NCBI GenBank assembly: GCA_963576475.1
Contig: OY754981.1
Coordinates: 1,225,546-1,289,545 of the forward strand
Reading direction: 5' to 3'
Length of the DNA stretch: 64,000 nt
DNA from: Molanna angustata
Lineage: Eukaryota > Arthropoda > Insecta > Trichoptera > Molannidae
Shown: piece after piece, positions 53,899 to 64,000 of the stretch
Numbering within the stretch: the stretch's first letter is position 1
How the letters are laid out: each line of letters starts with the position of its first letter
Program-made: the position numbers and the translations under genes
Notes under the pieces: generated by a model
The model's input: the letters and a program-made list of their open reading frames with translations, nothing else
The model's database searches: none
Told to the model about the DNA's origin: nothing

Positions 53899-54517
53899 GT
53901 TATGAATTGAAAATGTTGAAGAATACATCTACCTCGGACATAAAATAAGAATGGGAAAAGAAAATCAGGTGGCAGAAGTACCCAGAAGAATTGGACTTGG
54001 TTGGGCAGCCTTCGGGAAGCTCAGTTATATAATGAAAAATAAGGATATCCTCATCAATTTAAAAAGAAAAATCTATGAATCATGTATCTTGCCAGTGATG
54101 ACATATGGTTTGGAAACAATGTCCCTGACCATAAATACTGTCCACAAATTAAAATGTGCACAACGATCCATGGAGCGGCAAATGCTGGGCATAAGTCTGA
54201 GGTATAGAATAACAAATACAGAAATCAGACGCCGAACAAAAATCGCCGATATCATGGATCGGATCGCAAAATTGAAGTGGCAATGGGCAGGACACGTGGC
54301 CAGACAGCCAAATTCAAAATGGACTCCCAAAGTCTTAAAGTGGAGGCCATGGGAAGACAAAAGGGGTGTCGGTCGGCCACAGAAGAGATGGGCCGACGAT
54401 ATTGTTGCGATCGCCGGAAAGAGATGGATTGAAGCGGCACAGAATAGAGGAAAATGGAGACAAATGGAAGAGGCCTACATCCAGCAGTGGAGGGAAGGCT
54501 AGGAAGAAGAAGAAGAA
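53899..54517 (+). mobile_element. LINE family A (RTE-like) 3' end, intact frame, 11-bp target duplication
   Basis: From about 53908 the plus strand is open for roughly 200 codons: ENVEEYIYLGHKIRMGKENQ, RRIGLGWAAFGKLSYIMKNK, ESCILPVMTYGLETMSLT, RSMERQMLGISLRYRITNTE, KLKWQWAGHVARQPNSKWTP and KRGVGRPQKRWADDIVAIAG, ending EEAYIQQWREG at 54500. All the expected RTE C-terminal blocks are in order with no break. It ends in a (GAA)n tail. GATATGCGACT is exact at 53888-53898 and 54518-54528. The annotated ATG at 53951 is internal. This is a young 5'-truncated copy, and the RT catalytic core is absent. Confidence 0.95.
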
Positions 54518-54528
54518 GATATGCGACT

Positions 54529-54970
54529 CGCGACAGGCGACACAAACAAGATAATCTGCTTCGTTTCTGTCTATCTATGTACCTATCTTTGCTTAAGAGC
54601 TTTAAAATCCATTACATGCAAACAAGCAAAAATCTACCGACGTATAATAATATGGATTAGCCATAGAAAAACTAAAAAAATATAAATCGTACTCCAGAAA
54701 AAATCAATAGGTAGGTACAATGAAAAAAAACTAATAAGACTGTAAAATCACATAAAATGCACTACAAATTGAAAGTAATTACCAAATTTTTACATCTAAC
54801 AAAACACATATGGTGAAAATATGTAGGTAAGTGAGAAAATATTTATTTTAATCAAATCACTTTTTGCGCCAAACAGAAACATATCCTACGATACGTCAAG
54901 TTGTAATGGGAGCAAAGGGAGTTCGCTATGCGATTATCCTGTCGTTCGTTCGACTGTACCGCGTGTCGCA
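54529..54970. other. No gene recognised
   Basis: AT-rich spacer between two RTE-like copies. Confidence 0.45.
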
Positions 54971-55127
54971 AAGACGTGCGTCCACATATTATGCATATGT
55001 TTTGGCTTTATACAAAACTATATTTTCCATTTTTACTTGGTATACCATCTACTACACGTGTTTTAATACCATCTCTTTCTAACTCCAAATTCAATTTGAC
55101 CTTATTACTCTGTTCATCTATTATGAT
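54971..55127. repeat. Left copy of a ~157-bp direct repeat flanking an RTE insert
   Basis: Begins 'aagacgtgcgtccacatatt' and ends 'tgttcatctattatgat'. The same sequence, a few per cent different, is at 55396-55555. The RTE fragment lies exactly between them. Confidence 0.88.
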
Positions 55128-55395
55128 CTTCTTCTTCTTCTTCTTCAGCCCTCTGTCTTCCACTGCTGGATATAGGCCTCTTCCATATTCTTCCACTTCC
55201 TTCTATCGGTTGCTGCTTGCAGCCAATTTCTACCCCCCACAGCGGCTATGTCGTCAGACCATCTTTTTTGAGGTCTTCCGACGCCTCTCTTACTTTCCCA
55301 AGGTCTCCATCTCAATATTTTAGGGGTCCATCTTGCAGGTTCCTGTCTAGCAATATGTCCCGCCCATTGCCATTTCAATATAGCTACGCGCCCAC
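55128..55395 (-). mobile_element. LINE family A (RTE-like) 3' end between long direct repeats
   Basis: A minus-strand open frame reads LKWQWAGHIARQ-type residues (MKWQWAGHIARQEPARWTPK), ILRWRPWESKRGVGRPQKRW, SDDIAAVGGRNWLQAATDRR and KWKNMEEAYIQQWKTEG. It ends in a (GAA)n tail, seen on the plus strand as cttcttcttcttcttc at 55128. It is close to but distinct from the copy at 53899. It is bounded on both sides by the 157-160-bp direct repeat, far longer than usual LINE target duplications. Confidence 0.93.
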
Positions 55396-55555
55396 AAGAC
55401 GTGCGTCCACATATTATACATACTATGTTTTGGCTTTATACAAAACTATATTTTCCATTTTTACTTGGTATACTATCTACTACACGTGTTTTAATACCAT
55501 CTCTTTCTAACCCCAAATTTATTTTGACCTTATTACTCTGTTCATCTATTATGAT
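55396..55555. repeat. Right copy of the ~160-bp direct repeat
   Basis: Counterpart of 54971-55127. Differences include 'atacatactatg' for 'atgcatatg' and 'aaccccaaatttattttg' for 'aactccaaattcaatttg', so the duplication is not brand new. Confidence 0.88.
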
Positions 55556-55649
55556 ACACGTGGCTATATTCACGGTTGTATTAATTTACCGCATAATTAT
55601 CTAGTTTACCCAGAAATTGACAAAAAAATAGGATATCTATTTTATCATT

Positions 55650-55790
55650 GCTGAGTTATGCGAGATATTATTTTGCCTGTTGTGTTTTCGACTACAGGAC
55701 TCTTCGGGACAACCGAAAACTATGATAATAGAAAGGGGTGGAAGCACTATTCGAAGTCTGTGCTTTACAGCAAAAGCTTTTATTCGACTT
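55650..55790 (-). repeat. Repeat R-C fragment
   Basis: 'ttgcctgttgtgttttcgac', 'aaaggggtggaagcactatt' and 'tttacagc' match the corresponding part of R-C at 53470-53590. The 3' (GAAT)n end is missing. Confidence 0.65.
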
Positions 55791-56574
55791 TTGATATCGT
55801 TTGTATTTTATTTTTTACTTTCCATATTACCACACGTTTTTTAACCGACATCAAAAGAAATATCATTTGGCATGAATTTGTACTCTCCACTACTATGGAA
55901 TAGTAGAGAGTCACGATTTCACAATTTTTAAGAGTATTTTTTTACATCAATTTCTCAATGGGGATCATGTAGAGAGTGCATACTTTGAGTTTCGTTGTTA
56001 TGTTTTTGTGTGTATGCCGTACTCAAATATGAAAATTTGTGTCCTCTGTACAGATCACACTAAAAGGCCGATGAACTAAATATTGATAGGTACAATATAT
56101 GTGAAGTACATAAACTTAGAGCTGATTATTTTTCCATAGACAACGATTTTTTCTCAATGTTTCTCTATGATTTTTCTGTTAAAACTGAAAAAATGCTCTC
56201 ACGACCTGGAAATATGAGATATTTTAATTTTGTTTAAATATTTATACAATACCAAAAATCTTCAAAAAACTGCATTCAAAAGTTGGTGAACGATAAAAGA
56301 AAAGCATTCAACCGTTTGAAAAATTACTTTCATAATAATAGATTTTTTATGAAAAATATATGTAACAAGATATTTTTTTATGTTTGGCAATGTTAAGTTA
56401 TTTGATTTCATATTGATATTACAGTGTTATATTAGCAGGGAAGCTTCATTGTGTGATGAAGAGTTTAGCGTTGACCACAATCCACTTGTTTTTATGTACA
56501 TTCACCCATAATTGCTCACTACCTTTTCTGAGTTCAATATTTTTTTTATAATGAGAAAGAGCATACTTCAATAG
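55791..56574. other. No gene recognised
   Basis: AT-rich spacer. It contains a small hairpin 'ctctccactacta'/'tagtagagag' at 55889-55911 and a minus-strand copy of the dispersed motif at 56462-56495 ('tagcgttgaccacaatccac'). Confidence 0.45.
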
Positions 56575-56650
56575 TGGTTCCGGAAATCGAACCCAGGACT
56601 TTTGGTTCAAGAGTCAGATACCTACCTAGCCAAGATACGAAGACTGTCAT
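56575..56650 (-). mobile_element. SINE1 head fragment
   Basis: Minus-strand tRNA-like head: 'ccggaaatcgaacccaggac' holds the B box and 'agtcagatacctacctagcc' leads to the A-box side. The SINE1 body is absent. Confidence 0.65.
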
Positions 56651-56868
56651 ATTAATCATTGGTAGGTATGCGTGCATATTTTTTATTCATTGCGTAAAAT
56701 AATTATACGTTTATGATTGTACATAATTAATTTTATGGTATTTAGACTAATGAACGTTTTGTTTTATTTTAAAAAGATTATATTTAATTATAAATATGAA
56801 TATTTTACGGTAATAACTGAACGGAAATGATAAAAGATATGCACGGCCTACCAGTTGCTACCGGGTAC

Positions 56869-58399
56869 CTAGATAGATAGGTGGACTAGTACTTTATTGA
56901 TAGGCAAGTACCTACCAACTTACAAATTGTTTGTGCCTAATAAGATAGATAGGTAGACAAGATCTTTATTGATAGGCAAGTACCTACCAACTTACAAATT
57001 GTTTGTGCCTAATAAGATAGATAGGTAGACAAGATCTTTATTGATAGGCAAGTACCTACCAACTTACAAATTGTTTGTGCCTAATAAGATAGATAGGTAG
57101 ACAAGATCTTTATTGATAGGCAAGTACCTACCAACTTACAAATTGTTTGTGCCTAATAAGATAGATAGGTAGACAAGATCTTTATTGATAGGCAAGTACC
57201 TACCAACTTACAAATTGTTTGTGCCTAATAAGATAGATAGGTAGACAAGATCTTTATTGATAGGCAAGTACCTACCAACTTGCAAATTGTTTGTGCCTAA
57301 TAAGATAGATAGGTAGACAAGATCTTTATTGATAGGCAAGTACCTACCAACTTACAAATTGTTTGTGCCTAATAAGATAGATAGGTAGACAAGATCTTTA
57401 TTGATAGGCAAGTACCTACCAACTTACAAATTGTTTGTGCCTAATAAGATAGATAGGTAGACAAGATCTTTATTGATAGGCAAGTACCTACCAACTTACA
57501 AATTGTTTGTGCCTAATAAGATAGATAGGTAGACAAGATCTTTATTGATAGGCAAGTACCTACCAACTTACAAATTGTTTGTGCCTAATAAGATAGATAG
57601 GTAGACAAGATCTTTATTGATAGGCAAGTACCTACCAACTTACAAATTGTTTGTGCCTAATAAGATAGATAGGTAGACAAGATCTTTATTGATAGGCAAG
57701 TACCTACCAACTTACAAATTGTTTGTGCCTAATAAGATAGATAGGTAGACAAGATCTTTATTGATAGGCAAGTACCTACCAACTTACAAATTGTTTGTGC
57801 CTAATAAGATAGATAGGTAGACAAGATCTTTATTGATAGGCAAGTACCTACCAACTTACAAATTGTTTGTGCCTAATAAGATAGATAGGTAGACAAGATC
57901 TTTATTGATAGGCAAGTACCTACCAACTTACAAATTGTTTGTGCCTAATAAGATAGATAGGTAGACAAGATCTTTATTGATAGGTAAGTACTAATTTGCG
58001 ATTTGCCAGTAGTTACCTACCTACCTATAGCTAGAATGATACTTTATTGATAGGTAAGTACCGACAAACATTTATTGATAGGTAAAATAAGTAAGTAAGT
58101 AGGTAGGTACTTTTTGATAATTAGGTAACTTCCAAATTACAAATTGCCAATTAGAAAGATAGGTAGACTAGTACTTATTGATAGGAAATTATCAACTTAC
58201 AATTTGCAAGTAGGTACCTAGTAACATAGATAGGTGGACATATACTTTAGTGATAGCTTACATATTGTTAGTGTCTGGTTAGATATAAAGGTGGACAAGT
58301 AGGTACTTTATTAATAAGTACCTAAGTATCAACTTATAACTAACTAGTATCTAGTTAGATAGATATGTGGGCAAGTATTTTGTAAACACTATTAATCTT
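56869..58399. repeat. 72-bp satellite array
   Basis: The unit 'taagatagataggtagacaa' ... 'gtttgtgcctaa' recurs every 72 bases from 56941 to 57949 (15 starts). It is almost unchanged; one unit near 57281 has 'cttgcaaatt'. A variant first unit lies at 56869-56940. After 57985 the array breaks into visibly degenerate, length-variable relatives ('gataggtggacatatacttt') up to about 58380. The unit contains the near-palindrome 'ggcaagtacctacc'. A homogenised core with a decayed right flank is typical of satellite turnover. Confidence 0.95.
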
Positions 58400-58789
58400 C
58401 AAAATGTGGAAACTTGTTATTGGAAGCGTGTTCAGTACATAATATGTCAGGGCGGTGCGGTGTGGTATACCTACACATAATTAATATTAAAAAAATAATA
58501 ACATGAGAAATATGTACTGGTCAGATTTCCTCCAAAATTGAGTTAGTAAATTGATCAGTTAGTAAAAAACAATTTTACATGACTGTAATATGTATGCATA
58601 TACGTTTTCAACTATATACCATATATATGTACATACCCTACATAATTTATCAAAAATTAACTAATTAAATTTAACATTTTGATAAATAAAAATATCCCTA
58701 TAATGAAGTAAGTACACCAATTAGTATTTTATCCTCATTATATTCTGATAGGGGATATTTCTTCATTTATCACTCTCATTTTTATCGTG

Positions 58790-58989
58790 TTATTTCATAA
58801 ACACGTATATAATACTAATTATTGTGTATATTGTCATAATTATGTTCTTACACGTTATATATACAACACTCAAATATATGTTTATTAAATAATTTAGTAT
58901 ATTTCTAACTCACCCCACTCCCCTCCCTACCTTTCTTCCTTCCCATCCTGTTTTCAAAATTGTTAAGATGTAATAAAATTAATATCTTG
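58790..58989. repeat. Outer flank of the palindrome (unit U, left)
   Basis: 'atcgtgttatttcataaaca' through 'ccctacctttcttccttccc' and 'ttaagatgtaataaaattaa' is repeated in reverse complement at 62539-62765. The right copy has an extra 'aggaaacaggatgggaagg' stretch. These flanks show that host sequence next to the element was included in the inverted duplication. Confidence 0.9.
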
Positions 58990-61162
58990 TCCAACTGTCG
59001 ATTTGTTCAGGAGAACTTTGTTCTCTTAACATATCGACAATGTTTCAAGCCAGAATACGCGAGAATTGTATGGAGAGGTCTACTTTTTTCACGGCTTTTC
59101 CAACTTTGAAGTCAAAAAACACCAACTTAGAGGCTTCGCAGCATATATGTTCCATAGACGGATTTACTCAGAATTCGGAGTAGAACATTTCGTGTGTCTG
59201 TGTGTCTGTGTGTGTGTGTGTGTGTGTGTGTCCCTTATAACTTTTGATCCGCTCAATTTACAGAGCCTTAAATTTCATAATATATAAAAAGTTACAGGTC
59301 TACAAAACTTTTATACTCGGAATTTTGAATTTTTGTTTCAGTCAGGGGTTATCAACTTTTGAATTTTTATTTTATTTTTCCATATATCTCTGAAACCATA
59401 AAAGCTAGAACGCTGAAAATATGTACAAACATAGAAAAATACAATATCTCAAATTTTTTTTTCAAAAAAATTCCAGGGTTTCTCAAACATTTTTTATTAA
59501 GAAAAGTATTTTTTTTATGATAAATTTATGAGTTTAACTGCCTATATTTCCAAACTTTTTAAAAATATCGAAAAAAGCCGAAACACCCCAACTAGATAAT
59601 TTAATTTTCTATAAAAAATATTAACATTGTGTGTACATCTCAAATTTTTTTTAACAATTTTCCAACTGTCGATTTGTTCAGGAGAACTTTGTTCTCTTAA
59701 CATATCGACAATGTATCAAGCCAGAATACGCGAGAATTGTATGGAGAGGTCTACTTTTTTCACGGCTTTTCCAACTTTGAAGTCAAAAAACACCAACTTA
59801 GAGGCTTCGCAGCATATATGTTCCATACACGGATTTACTCAGAATTCGGAGTAGAACATTTCGTGTGTCTGTGTGTGTGTGTGTCTGTGTGTGTGTCTGT
59901 GTGTGTGTGTGTGTGTCTGTGTGTGTGTGTGTGTCTGTGTGTCTGTGTGTCCGTCCCCCCCTTATAACTTTTGATCCGCTCAATTTACAGAGCCCAAAAT
60001 TTTAGAATATATAAACAGTTATAGGCCTACAAAACTTTTATACTCAGAATTTTGAATTTTTGTTTCAGTCAGGGGTTATCAACTTTTGAATTTTTACTTT
60101 ATTTTTCCATATATCTCAGAAACCATAAACACTAGAACGCTGAGAATTGGTACAAATATAGACAAATACAAAATCTCAAATAAGTTCTTTCAAAAAAATT
60201 CCAGGGTTTCTCAAACATTTTTTATTAAGAAAAGTATTTTTTTTATGATAAATTTATGAGTTTAACTGCCTATATTTCCATTTTTTTTTAAATATCGAAA
60301 AAAGCCGAAACACCCCAACTAGATAATTTAATTTTATATAAAAAATATTAACATTGTAGCAGTACATCTCAAATTTTTTTTAACAATTTTTATAAAAATT
60401 GAATTTAGTGACGACATCGCTTCATACATTTTGTATGGCAGTCGCCTATACACAATATGTAAAAAGACTTAATAGTTTGATACTTCATCTCCAAACATAC
60501 ATACATACTATCATGCTATTTTCATATTCTGGGTAGGAAAAAAGGACCTTCCTCCATACTATCCTATCTTGACATACATACCTACGTATGTTGTATAGAA
60601 AACAAAATATCTGACAATATTCAATAATTTGTATTTATGGGTTTATAGTTTGGTACATATTCTTCAACTATACATACTATCGCTATCGACAGTTGGATCT
60701 CATGTGTTACATGCAACTAGTATAGAAAACAAAATATCTGAAAATATTCAATAATTTGTATCTATGGGTTTATAGTTTGGTACATATTCTTCAACTATAC
60801 AAACTATCGCTATCGACAGTTGGATCTCATGTGTTACATGCAACTAGTTATAAAAATAGAATTTAGTGACGACTTCGCTTCATACAATTTATATGGCAGT
60901 CGCCTATACACAATATGTAAGAAGACTTAATAGTTTGATAGGATTTTAATATCCAAACATACATACAGAACCATCATGCTGTTTTCATATTCCGGGAAGG
61001 AAAAGAGGACTGACCTCCATACTGTCCTATCTTGACATACATACCAACATGTGTTAAAATTTTCAATAATTTGGATTTATGGGTTTATAGTTTGATTTTT
61101 ATTCTTCAACTATACATACTATCGCTATCGACAGTTGGACCTCATGTATTACATGCAACTAG
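58990..61162 (+). mobile_element. Left arm: nested/tandem rolling-circle-like elements
   Basis: In order: X1 (58990-59660), X2 (59661-60384), Y (60385-60720), a partial Y (60721-60847) and Y2 (60848-61162). X starts TCCAACTGTCGATTTGTTCA, has an inner hairpin 'gagaactttgttctc' and a (GTGTCT)n microsatellite. Y ends with ATCGACAGTTGGA, then CATGTxTTACATG and CAACTAG. The inverted subterminal sequence, 3' hairpin, CTAG end and following T fit a non-autonomous Helitron/Helentron-type element. X1 breaks off at 'aacaatttt', and its continuation 'ttataaaaatagaatttagt' is found at 60848, so a second element probably inserted there between T residues. No protein is encoded. Confidence 0.75.
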
Positions 61163-61201
61163 TAATACATACATTTTAGAATACTACAATTGGCACTGTA
61201 A

Positions 61202-62538
61202 CTAGTTGCATGTAACACATGAGATCCAACTGTCGATAGCGATAGTATCTATAGTTGAAGAATAAGTACCAAACTATAAACCCATAAATACAAATTAATG
61301 AATATTTTAAGATATTTTGTTTTCTATACAACACATGTAGGTATGTATGTCAAGATAGGATAGTATGGAGGTCAGTCCTTTTTTCCTACCCAGAATATGA
61401 AAACAGCATGATGGTATGGATATTAAGTATCAAACTATTAAGTCTTCTTAGATATTGTATATAGGCGACTGCCATACATATTGTATGAAACGATGTCGTC
61501 ACTAAATTCAATTTTTATGACTAGTTGCATGTAACACATGAGATCCAACTGTCGATAGCGATAGTATGTATAGTTGAAGAATATGTACCAAACTATAAAC
61601 CCATAAATACAAATTATTGAATATTTTCAGATATTTTGTTTTCTATACAACATATGTAGGTTTGTATGTCAAGATAGGATAGTATGGAGGAAGTTCCTTT
61701 TTTCCTACCCAGAATATGAAAATAGCATGATGGTATGTATGTTTGGAGATGAAGTATCAAACTATTAAGTCTTCTTACATATTGTGTATAGGCGACTGCC
61801 ATACAAAATGTATGAAGCGATGTCGTCACTAAATTCAATTTTTAAAAAAATTGTTAAAAAAAATTGAGATCTTCTACTACAATGTTAATATTTTTTATAG
61901 AAAATTAAATTATCTAGTTGGGGTGTTTCGGCTTTTTTCGATAATTGTATAAGTTTTGGAAATATAGGCAGTTAAACTCATAAATTTATCATAAAAAAAA
62001 TATTTTTCTTAATAAAAAATGTTTGATAAACCCTGGAATTTTTTTGAAAAAACTAATTTGAGATTTTGTATTTGTCTATGTTTGTACCAATTTTCAGCGT
62101 TCTAGCGTGTATGGTTTCTGAGATATATGGAAAAATAAAATAAAAATTCAAAAGTTGATAACCCCTGACTGAAACAAAAATTCAAAATTCCGAGTATAAA
62201 AGTTTTGTAGGCCTGTAACTGTTTATATATTCTGAAATTTTAGGCTCTGTAAATTGAGCGGATCAAAAGTTATAAGGGGGGGACGGACACACACACACAC
62301 AGACACACAGACACACACACAGACACACAGACACACGAAATGTTCTACTCCGAATTCTGAGTAAATCCGTGTATGGAACATATATGCTGCGAAGCCTCTA
62401 AGTTGGTGTTTTTTGACTTCAAAGATGGAAAAGCCGTGAAAAAAGTAGACCTCTCCATACAATTCTCGCGTATTCTGGCTTGAAACATTGTCGATATGTT
62501 AAGAGAACAAAGTTCTCCTGAACAAATCGACAGTTGGA
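61202..62538 (-). mobile_element. Right arm: inverted copy of the rolling-circle-like elements
   Basis: Reverse complement of the left arm: Y2 (61202-61520), Y (61521-61855) and X (61856-62538), with the same subterminal repeat, CTAG ends and microsatellite (acacacagacacac at 62285-62336). The unit 61521-62538 is a full-length X+Y element of about 1 kb. It lacks the extra X and partial Y of the left arm. The 37-base spacer 61164-61200 is the palindrome centre. Confidence 0.78.
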
Positions 62539-62765
62539 CAAGATATTAATTTTATTACATCTTAACAATTTTGAAAACAGGATGGGAAGGAAACAGGATG
62601 GGAAGGAAGAAAGGTAGGGAGGGGAGTGGGGTGAGTTAGAAATATACTAAATTATTTAATAAACATATATTTGAGTGTTGTATATATAACGTGTAAGAAC
62701 ATAATTATGACAATATACACAATAATTAGTATTATATACGTGTTTATGAAATAACACGATAAAAA
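62539..62765. repeat. Outer flank of the palindrome (unit U, right)
   Basis: Inverted partner of 58790-58989, ending 'tgaaataacacgataaaaat'. Immediately afterwards another X copy begins with 'cgacagttgga'. Confidence 0.9.
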
Positions 62766-62993
62766 TCGACAGTTGGAAAATTGTTAAAAAAGAATTGAGA
62801 TTTAGTTACTACTACAATGCTGATATTTTTATTAGAAAATTAAATTATCTAGTTGGGGTGTTTCGGATTTTTTCGATATTTTTAAAAACTTTGGAAATAT
62901 AGGCAGTTTAACACATACATTTATCATAAAAAAATATTTTCTTAATATAAAATGTTTGAAAAACTCTGGAATTTTTTTGAAAAAACTAATTCG

Positions 62994-63506
<513 letters not shown>

Positions 63507-63882
63507 AGATATGGAAAAAATAATTGATATATGGTAAAATAAAGTAAAAATTCAAAAGTTGATAACCCCTGACTAAAACAAAAATTCAAAATTCTGAGTA
63601 TATAAGTTTTGTAGGCCTATAAATATTTATATATTCTGAAATTTTGGGATCTGTAAATTGAGCGGATCAAAATTTATATGGGGGGGGACACAGACACACG
63701 AAATGTTCTACTCCGAATTCTGAGTAAATCCGTATACAGAACATATATGCTACAAAGCCTCTAAGTTGGTGTTTTTTGACTTCAAGAAACATTGTCGATA
63801 TGTTAAGAGAACAAAGTTCTCGTGAACAAATCGACAGTGCGAAAATATCATTGTGTTTTTGTATAAATTTATTTATTTGCTG

Positions 63883-64000
63883 TTGTATTCATTCATTCAT
63901 ACCATCACGGCATATCCCACAATGTGGGGTAACCAGCGAAAGGTGTGCGGGTGTGCATTGCCTTATAAAAGGGAGCACAACACATATGTGTATACCCACA
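63883..64000 (-). mobile_element. Repeat R-C, cut by the window edge
   Basis: 'cattcattcataccatcacg' is the (GAAT)n tail end read in reverse, followed by 'gcatatcccacaatgtgggg' and 'ggtgtgcgggtgtgcattgc'. It matches the last 120 bases of the 25618-25926 copy almost base for base. The rest lies outside the window. Confidence 0.85.

Noticed and set aside
54073..54545. Minus-strand frames of 95 and 97 codons
   Set aside because: They are antisense shadows of the RTE-like coding frame on the plus strand.
56869..57985. CRISPR array
   Set aside because: The 72-bp units repeat end to end with no unique spacers, in eukaryotic repeat DNA without cas genes.
59066..59967. Frames reading YGEVYFFHGFSNFEVKKHQL with a CVCVCV tail, repeated in several places
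   Set aside because: They recur because the non-coding X repeat recurs; the CVCV part is the GTGTCT microsatellite, and the frames have no common start context or coding pattern.

Overview
The window is a gene-poor, AT-rich stretch of animal nuclear DNA made almost entirely of transposable-element debris and tandem repeats. I found no host protein-coding gene, no rRNA, no CRISPR array and no bacterial-style operon. The mix suggests an insect, most likely a moth or butterfly: tRNA-headed SINEs, RTE- and R1-type LINE ends, the recurring 'taggtacctacctac' motif, hairpin MITEs and a Helitron-like element. The order is inferred from style only and is uncertain.

Coding remnants are nearly all the 3' ends of 5'-truncated LINEs. 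Families, named here for cross-reference: A, RTE-like, ending EAYIQQW (2.1, 16.8, 53.9-54.5, 55.1-55.4 kb, probably 20.2 kb; related GRPQxRW ends at 0.2 and 10.2 kb); B, with STICYRRILQFFGHIARR (7.2-7.7, 46.9-47.0, 47.4-47.6 kb); C, with GRPRKSWHDH and ACMRRCMDVNEAR and a (TATG)n tail (27.65, 28.9, 35.3, 39.5 kb and scraps); D, with YGSECW and GRGRPPATWW (29.9-30.5 kb); E, R1-like with a terminal Cys/His cluster (35.6-36.4 kb); F, jockey/CR1-like (2.2, 3.85-4.8, 29.0, 32.7, 45.2 kb); and other related tails (13.0, 26.0, 34.8, 36.6 kb). Six insertions still show candidate target-site duplications.

Non-autonomous elements include three tRNA-derived SINE families (SINE1 at 14.3, 19.4, 19.7, 23.8, 29.3, 43.0 kb; SINE2 at 35.1, 42.7, 49.6 kb; SINE3 at 17.2, 29.5, 37.6 kb), a single further tRNA-like copy at 24.6 kb, a hAT-like MITE with an exact 8-bp duplication at 9.05-9.46 kb, and several long hairpin MITEs (8.3, 15.9, 28.5, 41.7, 49.2, 51.4 kb). 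Tandem arrays lie at 10.6-11.4 (104-bp unit, inverted end), 14.7-15.5 (122-bp unit), 16.2-16.4 (28-bp), 22.1-22.3 (40-bp, five identical copies), 45.5-45.7 (CCGTAA/CCGTAT) and 56.9-58.0 kb (72-bp).

The most striking structure is at 58.8-63.8 kb: a multi-kilobase inverted repeat built from a non-autonomous rolling-circle (Helitron/Helentron-like) element. Six 3' termini end in CAACTAG after a small hairpin, and every one is followed by T. A sequence near the 5' end returns inverted near the 3' end, and a (GTGTCT)-type microsatellite sits at a fixed internal position. One more copy lies at 46.4-46.9 kb, abutting a LINE fragment. Nothing here acts as a pathway. The window is a record of insertion, nesting, tandem expansion and inversion.
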